Positions 11,011 through 20,747 of a stretch of DNA of 64,000 nt are shown piece by piece. Within the stretch, counting starts at the first letter, position 1, and each line of letters opens with the position of its first letter. The stretch lies in contig JACTVC010000027.1 in assembly GCA_018417955.1 (NCBI GenBank), forward strand, positions 310,001-374,000. Direction: 5' to 3'. The position numbers and the translations under genes are program-made. Below the pieces are notes generated by a model. It ran no database searches. It was not told where the DNA came from and saw only the letters and a program-made list of their open reading frames with translations. The stretch comes from Laccaria trichodermophora (lineage: Eukaryota > Basidiomycota > Agaricomycetes > Agaricales > Hydnangiaceae).

Positions 11011-11889
11011 GAAAATTCCACCTTCCCACTGCACGCGTGCTCGTCGTAACCATGGACTCGAAAAAAAAAAAAAAAAAAAAGTCCGTCGACACCAGCCAAC
11101 CCAAAGACTACTTGTGCGCCTACTACATCCCCTCACGGCGCCCATTCCCCATTCTCGCTCTCAAGCGCTAAAAACCAATATTTTTATTCGACATTCGTGG
11201 CCCACCCATATCAAGCCAACAACACACTCCCTCTCTCGCATATGTATGCATAACTTAAGCGCTGCAATTGCGCTCGTCCTCTCTTTTTGAATGCTGCTGT
11301 AGCATATTTCGCATATGTTTTCGACACTTTGCCTTTTCTACTCGCTTCGCTTTTGGCTTTGCGCGCGTGCCACCCGCTAGATATACAGATTGCTCTTTTC
11401 ATCTTTCGCATTCTGTTTCGAACATTGTATTATAGTCTCAATACTCGCGGGTTTCTTGTTGGAACGTAAATATTGAACACAAGGATTGTCAATTTTAACA
11501 CTTTGAATCTTGAACTTTGAAGAGCGCTATGTAAGTGCTATTACTGAACTCTATCTTGCAAATCGACCGACTGCTTGAGTAGGGTGAAAGGCTGGACAAA
11601 CACCTTGAAATACATACTACTTATTGACACACGACACCGGGGAATATCGTATATTTCAGCAAGTATTTACTCCTTACCCTTGAAATCTTAGATTTAGGTG
11701 GGGACTGATAGTGTTTGTAATAATAAAATTGTGACCTGCAGCTGCCACACAACTCGGAGTCGGAATGGCGAAGTGCAGAGTGCATAAGTGATTACATAAG
11801 CTTTCGTGTCCTGTCACATCGCGTGACCGTCACATGTAACACAAATTTTCCCTTGTCTTCTTCCTCCGCCTTGCAACGTCACCAACAGA
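11011..11889. other. 3' flank of peptide gene and promoter of MRP51
   Basis: Holds a 20-base A run at 11061-11080 just past the peptide stop and AT-rich sequence. I see no further gene. Confidence 0.5.
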
Positions 11890-13461
11890 ATGGCAGCAGC
11901 AGCAGCCCTAGGACCACCAGCTTCCCCCTTCTCCACCCTCCTCCGCTCCTCCCGCTTCGCCTCCTACGACCCGTACATCCGACAAACCTACTCATCCCCC
12001 TTACCAGCCTACTCCTCCCGAGGAAACTGGGGGCTCAAGCGCCCCATCTCCCTACGTCGTCGGAATGCGTTTATCACGCTGAAGAACTACGAAGAGCACG
12101 CGCAGTTTATTGAGTGGAGCCATGCGGAGAGTCAGGTTAGGTTTGTGAGAAGGGTTGAGGCGATGAATATTTTGCCGAAGGTTGTTACGGGGACTGCGTG
12201 GGCGAAGGGGCTGGGGTGGGGGGAGGAGGGGGTTTGGAGTGTTGATTCGGAGTTTGGGGAGGCGCAGTGGGAGAGCGACAGGGAGGCGAATTTGGAAGCA
12301 CCGCAGCCAAAGAAAGTCGAGGCGAAGGAAGCGAAGCCGGAACAAGATGTGGACTTGAGGACGCTAGGGCAAAAAGGACCCGGCTCGTACTCACCCAAAC
12401 GACTCTACTCGACCAACGTGCAAGAACTGATCCCGAATATAGAAGCCATGAGTCCTCGGGAATTTAAAAAGTTCTTGACAAAGCTGAGGGCTTCAAGGAA
12501 GGAGTTTGGGGAGCATTTGAGGGAAGTTATGAGGAGGCGTAACGGGGGTGAGAATGCGGCGGACGGGGAGAAGAGCATGTTTGAGCTTGCGCTTCAGAAT
12601 GCTGAAGAGACGGATTATCATATGGCGTTTATTGGGGTACAGACTGCGGGGGAATATTGCCGGACTTTGAAGGACGATTTGGAGGCTGTCAAGGAGGCGC
12701 AGTCTTCTACGGACTATTCTACTCGTCTCAAGCACTACCCCATCGACGCCGCCCCCACTAAGAAGAACGGCGGGGGATGGCACCCGAAAATCAAACCGCA
12801 ACCCCACCGTACGGGCGGGCTCCTCTACTCCCACCCCACACTGCTCGAAACGTATTTTACGACGAAGCCGCAGTCGGGTATCGTCCTCCAGGAGCAATTT
12901 GTCGATTCCGGACGGTACAGTCTAAAACTTGGAGAGGTGGACGGCGCGAAAAAGACGTTTATCGCTTCATTTGGTGGGTTGTTGGCGGACATGGCTGTTA
13001 AAGAGTCCGGGAACACGCCTCCCCTCGTGTCCAGCGTCAACTCTCCCTCGGGAGGGACGGTCGGTGAGGTGGAGAGGAGCGTGGCGCAGATGAGGATAAA
13101 GGCGCTGGATGTTGAGAAGCCCCCGAATGTGGTTGGGAGGCGCGGGCAGGGGCTCAAGGCTGTGGGTCTGAGAGCGAGTGTGATGGTGGATGTACCACAT
13201 GCGGAGAGGGCGCGGGAGAATCCTTTCAGGCCTGGGAGTTGGGAGTATGTGAGGGCTGAAAGGGTTGAGACGAAGCCGATGAGGTTGGCTAATCTTACTT
13301 CCCCGAGGACGTATGGGACGAGGAAACCGATGTATCAGGTGAGGCAGAGGACGGAGGAGGAGAAGAAAAAGAAGACTTCGGATATCATTGGCGCTTTGAG
13401 AAAGACTTTGGCGAAAGGTAGCAAGAACGGTGAGGATGAAGCGGGGCCGGAGGATCTTTAA
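11890..13461 (+). CDS. MRP51: Mitochondrial ribosomal small-subunit protein MRP51
   Basis: A single uninterrupted exon of 523 aa. The N-terminus has the MRP51 signature: FSTLLRSSRFASYDP, then RGNWGLKRPISLRRRNAFITL (in two parts) and the 'FIEWSHAESQ' segment. This family (Mit_ribos_Mrp51) is a fungal component of the mitochondrial 37S subunit. In yeast it supports translation through mRNA 5' leaders. The Ala/Ser/Arg-rich start is suitable as a matrix-targeting sequence. The C-terminal half has VLQEQFVDSGRYSLKLGE and FIASFGGLLADMA, conserved enough to identify a decayed copy at about 30.4 kb. The lack of introns is unusual beside its neighbours. The start ATGGCAGCAGCA is the first ATG of the open frame. 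Confidence 0.85.
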   Translation: MAAAAALGPPASPFSTLLRSSRFASYDPYIRQTYSSPLPAYSSRGNWGLKRPISLRRRNAFITLKNYEEHAQFIEWSHAESQVRFVRRVEAMNILPKVVTGTAWAKGLGWGEEGVWSVDSEFGEAQWESDREANLEAPQPKKVEAKEAKPEQDVDLRTLGQKGPGSYSPKRLYSTNVQELIPNIEAMSPREFKKFLTKLRASRKEFGEHLREVMRRRNGGENAADGEKSMFELALQNAEETDYHMAFIGVQTAGEYCRTLKDDLEAVKEAQSSTDYSTRLKHYPIDAAPTKKNGGGWHPKIKPQPHRTGGLLYSHPTLLETYFTTKPQSGIVLQEQFVDSGRYSLKLGEVDGAKKTFIASFGGLLADMAVKESGNTPPLVSSVNSPSGGTVGEVERSVAQMRIKALDVEKPPNVVGRRGQGLKAVGLRASVMVDVPHAERARENPFRPGSWEYVRAERVETKPMRLANLTSPRTYGTRKPMYQVRQRTEEEKKKKTSDIIGALRKTLAKGSKNGEDEAGPEDL

Positions 13462-14004
13462 TTATTACAGTAGTAAGAGCCTTTTGAGCAATGAGAATAT
13501 CCATCAAGCCTCTCCAAGGAGTCCACAAGTTGATTTTTTTTCCTTGTTGCCCAACGACGAACACGGCAGTTGACTTCCTTTGCCACCCTTCCTTTCATTT
13601 TTCTTCGTATAGATACTACTCGGTTTATATCAATAACATTTATTATCGCTCTTTCCGTTGGTAAATTCAAGGGGATAGTGAGAGGTGTTGCTCAATGCCG
13701 AACACAACTTTCACTGACGGTCCGGCGGGCCGCACTCTCAATAGAAACCTTTGTAAATAAATACAAGCTTTAGACCCGTGTCTACGCCACAGCGCTCGCT
13801 GCGCTTGACCGTTGCTTTGACACTGGTCACAGCTTGCCGGGGGCAAGCCCCCTGGACCCCCTCCAGCAAACGCCGCTCACGCGGCTTGTAGTCTTGTGAG
13901 GGTGTGAAGTGCTTAGTAACATAAAGCTGAATTTGTCAGCCATCAATCCTTTGTGTTTTCATGTATAGACATGTATAGATAAATAGCCTCCATAGATTGT
14001 CCAC
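13462..14004. other. MRP51 3' flank with GC-rich repeat
   Basis: No gene seen. Contains the GC-rich palindromic patch listed separately and, at 13997-14004, the octamer TTGTCCAC that is one target duplication of the adjacent hAT element. Confidence 0.55.
13793..13884. repeat. GC-rich patch of short palindromes
   Basis: Several short inverted repeats follow each other: GCTTGCCGGGGGCAAGC, GGGGGCAAGCCCCC and CCGCTCACGCGG. Its composition differs sharply from the AT-rich surroundings, suggesting an inserted dispersed repeat. The family is unknown. Confidence 0.4.
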
Positions 14005-17000
14005 CAGTGATGGCGGGGTCGCTACTGACCCCTTGACGGATTGACGGGGTCAAGAGTCTAGACAGGGTCAGACCCTGGGTCAGGTTTCGTCAAAGGGTCA
14101 GTCCGTGACTACCTAGCTCACGTGAAGAGCTTAAATTGTATTAAGTTATGATATCTCCGAAAATCGTATTATAGTGGGGTACTGATTTATGGAGTGGACT
14201 GTGGAGCACTAAGTGGGGTTGAGGGCAAGGGGATGAGCTTTAGTATTCTTCTTACATTCCCCCCATGTCTTGTCAAAATCCTGTATAGGAACACTATCAT
14301 AAAGGTGTAGAAAAGTACAAAACTAACAAGTCCAACTATGAGGTGTGGTGCAAGTTTTGCATTCAGAACAGAGTGCAACGGATTCTTCATGCAGAATTGG
14401 ATGATGTCGCAAAGGGACGATGTTTTAGTGCGCGGACTGAAGGGGAGATAGAAGAGACAGGTATGTGAGCAGGAAGCTGATCAGGTATTCCAGAAGTCAC
14501 TCACATTTATGTTAATAGTCAAAACCTCTGAACGTGCTGCATGCGGAAAGGTTGAGGACATGTGGAAGCATCTTGCAAAGGACTGCAAGCATGTCAGTGC
14601 TGCAGTCAAGCAGAAGGCTATGCAAACCTTGGCCAGTTATGCACAGAACCGAGCAACAAAGGCAGGCAACAAGGAAAATGAGCACCCCACGGCACCTACA
14701 CCAGCACAGCCAATAAGCAGCTCGAGAACCTCGAGTCTGGGCTCGATTGGCCTGACATCACCCATGCAAACTTTGCCGGCAAGCCTCCCTGCGATGCCAT
14801 CTCCTTGTGGTACATTGAGCCTCACAAGTGAGAGGCCATCTCAGCAGCGAAGAACTGATTTGCACTCGCCAGCAGAGGGAGACGTGTTCTATGGAGAGAC
14901 ATCAGCTCCACCAGTCTGGCCAAGTGCTCAACAGGCAGAATGGATGGCAGACCTTTGCTTTCTGATGGTAACATGCAATATCACATGATGGGTCACAGAG
15001 CATCCATACTGGCGCTACTTCTTCCAGAAATGGGTACCAGGAAGTTTGATGCCAGGTCGTAAGCAGTTGTCTGGTCGGATTCTTGACGAAGAGAGCGAGA
15101 AGATTGTGGAGAAGATCAAAACGACGGTGAAAGGGCAACATGGAACAGGGCAGTGTGATGGCTGGAAAAATATTGCTAAAACGTCGTTGATTGCATCCAT
15201 GGTTAATGTGGAATACAAGGTGTGTCTCATCATTGGTCAAGTATAAGCAGAGAAGGCTCTCGACTTACACAATTTCCTAGCCGTACATGCTTGGGCTTGC
15301 CGACGTCTCATCTAAACCCAAAAATGCAGAAACATTACTGGATATCGTGTTGATAGAGATCCAGTACTGTCTCACCATGCTTGGAATCATTCTCGTGGCC
15401 TGGTGTACTGATGCGAGCGGTGAATCCTTGAAGATGAGAAGGCTTTTGCGTGCAAGGTATCCTTGGATTGTAACGTTAGACTGTTGGGCTCATCAGGTGA
15501 ATGGCTTACTGTGCTGCGTGAAATGAAAGACTGACCTGCAAATACAAACAGATCAATCTTGTTGTGGGTGATTACTTCAAACTCAAGACACGGTTCATCA
15601 ATGTTGTCAACAATGCGCTCGAGGTCGTCAAGTGGTTCAACAGTCACAGCCGTGCACTTGGAATACTGAAAGACAAACAACGCACCAAACTTCAGAAGGT
15701 CCTCGCCCTCATTCTTCCTGTGCTCACGCGCTGGACCTCCCATTATCTGTCTGTTCGCCGCCTCCTGGAGCTCTAATACTTCTTCCGCTTATTAGTCCTG
15801 GACCGGGAATCGCGTGCCGTCCTCATTCTGTGCACAGGGGCCAAAGCCGAACAGAAGAGAAAGGCAGAGGAGATCATGAAAATCATTGAAGATAGCGGTT
15901 TCTGGAGTGATTTGAACATGTGAGTCCAATTTGTTCAATGAGAATGCTTGCATGAAACTTACAATAGATCTCAGCATCCGAAGTCACCTTGAACCTCTTG
16001 CCATAGCCGCCAATGTCACACAGAGTGATTTCGCGCACCTTGACGTTGTTCTCTTAACCCTCGCAAACTTGTTCTTCACCTTCTCAAATCCTGAAATCGA
16101 GGCAACAGTTCACATTGGCATTCACGAGAGCCTGGAGAAGCGCTGGAAAAAGGCTGATCAACCCATCTTCCTGCTTGCAGTTGTTTTCAACCCATACATC
16201 CGGACACATTGCTTCCACCCCAACAGTCCCTTCAAGCTCATGTGAGGGCTTTGGCCACTTGTCAAGAAGACTTTCCGGCGGTTCTTCAATCAAGATCCTG
16301 ATAGCGCATTAAGGCAGTCGTTTGCAAATTACATCGCCGGAGTGGGAAGCTGGTCGGACGAAGCCATGAGTCTGAGGGAGCTCAAAGAGCTGGCAACAGC
16401 TGAGGTGAGTGATCCATTGTTGGCATGCGAAAGGTTCTCATGTCCGTATCTACAGAAATCACATGTGAACCTTGTCAGCCTTTGGCGAGAACACGACACG
16501 GGACTCAACAACGGCCCAAATGGCATCGTCAAGCTCGCGATGCGGATTCTGAGCATTGTTGCAAACTCGGCTGGCACAGAACGGCTCTTCAGCAAATTTG
16601 GCATTGTTCACACCAAACATCGGAATCGCATGCACCATGAGCAGACACGCAAAATTGTGCTTGTGAAATCGGATGTTGAAGAACGCCACGGCCGCCCAGC
16701 GCAAACACGAAACAAACGCAAATTCCAAGACAACGAGTCCACGTCGCCTCATGACGATCCGGATCCATTTTCATCATTGACCTCAAATTCTGTCACCACC
16801 CACTCCAACTCCACCACCACTGGTGAACCTGACCAGTCGATGGAAGAAGATATCGACGAGGAGCCGATTCCTGAATTCATTAACCTTGTTCAAGGTCTTG
16901 TCCAAGAGGTTGACAAGGTGGAAGCGCACAGCAATGATGTGGATGAGGAGCCCGATCCAGTCCCAGTTGACGAGCCTCTCACCAGAGCAGAATCTCTCAT

Positions 17001-17293
17001 GCTCAAGCATCTTTTTCACTACCCAACTCATTCTGACCAGTCTCCTGCCTCTTTAGCTTTCTTTCAGGAGTACTGGACACACGCCGAAGCTAGTTTACAA
17101 GTCGAAGTCGAGTTCCACGACCTCTTGCACGATAACCCTTAAGTAACTTTTTTTGTACATACATATGTTAAATTAATTCAACCAGGCCTAATCTCCCAGT
17201 CACGCACTGACTCTGATGAAAAAGGGTCAGAAGGGTCTGACGGGGTCTGACGAAAATGTCTGACGGAGTCTGACCCTGTCATGCCCATCACTG
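14005..17293 (+). mobile_element. hAT transposon, copy 1 (left arm of inverted pair)
   Basis: The element begins CAGTGATGGCGGGGTC and ends GACCCTGTCATGCCCATCACTG, giving Ac-type terminal repeats CAGTGATGG. It contains arrays of TGACGGGGTC/GGGTCAGAC-like subterminal repeats at both ends and a transposase-like gene. The left flank is TTGTCCAC (13997-14004) and the right flank is GTTTCTTT (17294-17301). These do not match each other, but each matches, in reverse complement, a flank of copy 2. Copy 1 has an 18-bp insertion and several base differences from copy 2 in its outer 110 bp. From about 14187 inward the two copies appear identical. Confidence 0.9.
14330..17142 (+). pseudogene. hAT transposase, interrupted by in-frame stops (copy 1)
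   Basis: A BED-type zinc finger is recognisable at the start (YEVWCKFC before an intron, then MWKHLAKDCKHV after it). Blocks typical of hAT transposases follow: HPYWRYFFQKWVPG, QCDGWKN, TLDCWAHQ, VLTRWTSHYLSVRRLLEL, and the C-terminal dimerisation domain (ILSIVANSAGTERLFSKFG, HTKHRNRM). An acidic Ser/Pro/Glu-rich tail ends at 17142. The reading is broken by in-frame stops at 14986-14988 (TGA), 15774-15776 (TAA) and 16243-16245 (TGA) that I cannot explain as introns. An active protein is therefore unlikely unless I have missed introns. Exon joins are approximate. Confidence 0.75.
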
Positions 17294-17476
17294 GTTTCTT
17301 TAGCTCAAACTTGTCCTTAAGGACTGGGAAGGAAGACTTGAGCTTGTGGAAAGATGAGACGTCTGACGCCAGAGAAAGGAAAATCATTGTGAAGAGAAGT
17401 CTTATGGTTCAAGAAACATAAGCGCGGAGAGGGACAGGATGAAGACACGAGGCAATGGAGGCGATATCGTGGACAA
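17294..17476 (-). pseudogene. Inverted host spacer carrying the 5' end of the broken kinase gene
   Basis: This 183-bp segment of host DNA lies between the two hAT copies. Read on the minus strand it has ATG at 17387 and an open frame (MIFLSLASDVSSFHKLK onward) ending at FELKK. If the segment is turned round and the elements removed, that frame continues directly into the sequence after copy 2 (QAQMSSAQ at about 20751). The spacer is thus in the wrong orientation relative to both outer flanks. Confidence 0.8.
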
Positions 17477-20400
17477 CAGTGATGGGCATGACAGGGTCAG
17501 ACTCCGTCAGACATTTTCGTCAGACCCCGTCAGACCCTTCTGACCCTTTTTCATCAGAGTCAGTGCGTGACTGGGAGATTAGGCCTGGTTGAATTAATTT
17601 AACATATGTATGTACAAAAAAAGTTACTTAAGGGTTATCGTGCAAGAGGTCGTGGAACTCGACTTCGACTTGTAAACTAGCTTCGGCGTGTGTCCAGTAC
17701 TCCTGAAAGAAAGCTAAAGAGGCAGGAGACTGGTCAGAATGAGTTGGGTAGTGAAAAAGATGCTTGAGCATGAGAGATTCTGCTCTGGTGAGAGGCTCGT
17801 CAACTGGGACTGGATCGGGCTCCTCATCCACATCATTGCTGTGCGCTTCCACCTTGTCAACCTCTTGGACAAGACCTTGAACAAGGTTAATGAATTCAGG
17901 AATCGGCTCCTCGTCGATATCTTCTTCCATCGACTGGTCAGGTTCACCAGTGGTGGTGGAGTTGGAGTGGGTGGTGACAGAATTTGAGGTCAATGATGAA
18001 AATGGATCCGGATCGTCATGAGGCGACGTGGACTCGTTGTCTTGGAATTTGCGTTTGTTTCGTGTTTGCGCTGGGCGGCCGTGGCGTTCTTCAACATCCG
18101 ATTTCACAAGCACAATTTTGCGTGTCTGCTCATGGTGCATGCGATTCCGATGTTTGGTGTGAACAATGCCAAATTTGCTGAAGAGCCGTTCTGTGCCAGC
18201 CGAGTTTGCAACAATGCTCAGAATCCGCATCGCGAGCTTGACGATGCCATTTGGGCCGTTGTTGAGTCCCGTGTCGTGTTCTCGCCAAAGGCTGACAAGG
18301 TTCACATGTGATTTCTGTAGATACGGACATGAGAACCTTTCGCATGCCAACAATGGATCACTCACCTCAGCTGTTGCCAGCTCTTTGAGCTCCCTCAGAC
18401 TCATGGCTTCGTCCGACCAGCTTCCCACTCCGGCGATGTAATTTGCAAACGACTGCCTTAATGCGCTATCAGGATCTTGATTGAAGAACCGCCGGAAAGT
18501 CTTCTTGACAAGTGGCCAAAGCCCTCACATGAGCTTGAAGGGACTGTTGGGGTGGAAGCAATGTGTCCGGATGTATGGGTTGAAAACAACTGCAAGCAGG
18601 AAGATGGGTTGATCAGCCTTTTTCCAGCGCTTCTCCAGGCTCTCGTGAATGCCAATGTGAACTGTTGCCTCGATTTCAGGATTTGAGAAGGTGAAGAACA
18701 AGTTTGCGAGGGTTAAGAGAACAACGTCAAGGTGCGCGAAATCACTCTGTGTGACATTGGCGGCTATGGCAAGAGGTTCAAGGTGACTTCGGATGCTGAG
18801 ATCTATTGTAAGTTTCATGCAAGCATTCTCATTGAACAAATTGGACTCACATGTTCAAATCACTCCAGAAACCGCTATCTTCAATGATTTTCATGATCTC
18901 CTCTGCCTTTCTCTTCTGTTCGGCTTTGGCCCCTGTGCACAGAATGAGGACGGCACGCGATTCCCGGTCCAGGACTAATAAGCGGAAGAAGTATTAGAGC
19001 TCCAGGAGGCGGCGAACAGACAGATAATGGGAGGTCCAGCGCGTGAGCACAGGAAGAATGAGGGCGAGGACCTTCTGAAGTTTGGTGCGTTGTTTGTCTT
19101 TCAGTATTCCAAGTGCACGGCTGTGACTGTTGAACCACTTGACGACCTCGAGCGCATTGTTGACAACATTGATGAACCGTGTCTTGAGTTTGAAGTAATC
19201 ACCCACAACAAGATTGATCTGTTTGTATTTGCAGGTCAGTCTTTCATTTCACGCAGCACAGTAAGCCATTCACCTGATGAGCCCAACAGTCTAACGTTAC
19301 AATCCAAGGATACCTTGCACGCAAAAGCCTTCTCATCTTCAAGGATTCACCGCTCGCATCAGTACACCAGGCCACGAGAATGATTCCAAGCATGGTGAGA
19401 CAGTACTGGATCTCTATCAACACGATATCCAGTAATGTTTCTGCATTTTTGGGTTTAGATGAGACGTCGGCAAGCCCAAGCATGTACGGCTAGGAAATTG
19501 TGTAAGTCGAGAGCCTTCTCTGCTTATACTTGACCAATGATGAGACACACCTTGTATTCCACATTAACCATGGATGCAATCAACGACGTTTTAGCAATAT
19601 TTTTCCAGCCATCACACTGCCCTGTTCCATGTTGCCCTTTCACCGTCGTTTTGATCTTCTCCACAATCTTCTCGCTCTCTTCGTCAAGAATCCGACCAGA
19701 CAACTGCTTACGACCTGGCATCAAACTTCCTGGTACCCATTTCTGGAAGAAGTAGCGCCAGTATGGATGCTCTGTGACCCATCATGTGATATTGCATGTT
19801 ACCATCAGAAAGCAAAGGTCTGCCATCCATTCTGCCTGTTGAGCACTTGGCCAGACTGGTGGAGCTGATGTCTCTCCATAGAACACGTCTCCCTCTGCTG
19901 GCGAGTGCAAATCAGTTCTTCGCTGCTGAGATGGCCTCTCACTTGTGAGGCTCAATGTACCACAAGGAGATGGCATCGCAGGGAGGCTTGCCGGCAAAGT
20001 TTGCATGGGTGATGTCAGGCCAATCGAGCCCAGACTCGAGGTTCTCGAGCTGCTTATTGGCTGTGCTGGTGTAGGTGCCGTGGGGTGCTCATTTTCCTTG
20101 TTGCCTGCCTTTGTTGCTCGGTTCTGTGCATAACTGGCCAAGGTTTGCATAGCCTTCTGCTTGACTGCAGCACTGACATGCTTGCAGTCCTTTGCAAGAT
20201 GCTTCCACATGTCCTCAACCTTTCCGCATGCAGCACGTTCAGAGGTTTTGACTATTAACATAAATGTGAGTGACTTCTGGAATACCTGATCAGCTTCCTG
20301 CTCACATACCTGTCTCTTCTATCTCCCCTTCAGTCCGCGCACTAAAACATCGTCCCTTTGCGACATCATCCAATTCTGCATGAAGAATCCGTTGCACTCT

Positions 20401-20747
20401 GTTCTGAATGCAAAACTTGCACCACACCTCATAGTTGGACTTGTTAGTTTTGTACTTTTCTACACCTTTATGATAGTGTTCCTATACAGGATTTTGACAA
20501 GACATGGGGGGAATGTAAGAAGAATACTAAAGCTCATCCCCTTGCCCTCAACCCCACTTAGTGCTCCACAGTCCACTCCATAAATCAGTACCCCACTATA
20601 ATACGATTTTCGGAGATATCATAACTTAATACAATTTAAGCTCTTCACGTGAGCTAGGTAGTCATGGACTGACCCTTTGACGAAACCTGACCCAGGGTCT
20701 GACCCCGTCAATCCGTCAAGGGGTCGGTAGTGACCCTGCCATCACTG
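17477..20747 (-). mobile_element. hAT transposon, copy 2 (right arm of inverted pair)
   Basis: Read on the minus strand it begins CAGTGATGGCAGGGTC (from 20747) and ends in CCATCACTG at 17477. Position x in copy 1 corresponds to 34770 minus x here, over all shared ORFs from about 14187 inward. The flanks are GTGGACAA (17469-17476) and AAAGAAAC (20748-20755), the reverse complements of the left and right flanks of copy 1 respectively. Confidence 0.9.
17628..20440 (-). pseudogene. hAT transposase, interrupted by in-frame stops (copy 2)
   Basis: The mirror image of the copy-1 transposase with the same BED finger, catalytic-region blocks and dimerisation domain, and the same three in-frame stops (19782-19784, 18994-18996, 18525-18527). 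Shared lesions mean the copies arose after the lesions, moved by a transposase in trans, or were made alike by gene conversion. Confidence 0.75.

Noticed and set aside
11061..11080. 20-base A run after peptide gene 1, as a retroposition tail
   Set aside because: The gene keeps both introns and its promoter, so it is not a processed copy; the run is treated as a simple repeat.
12052..13200. Long minus-strand ORFs opposite MRP51
   Set aside because: They are antisense shadows of the GC-biased single-exon MRP51 frame.
17628..20583. Second independent set of genes on each strand of the 14-20.7 kb region
   Set aside because: All ORFs on both strands are mirror images caused by the inverted hAT pair, plus antisense shadows.
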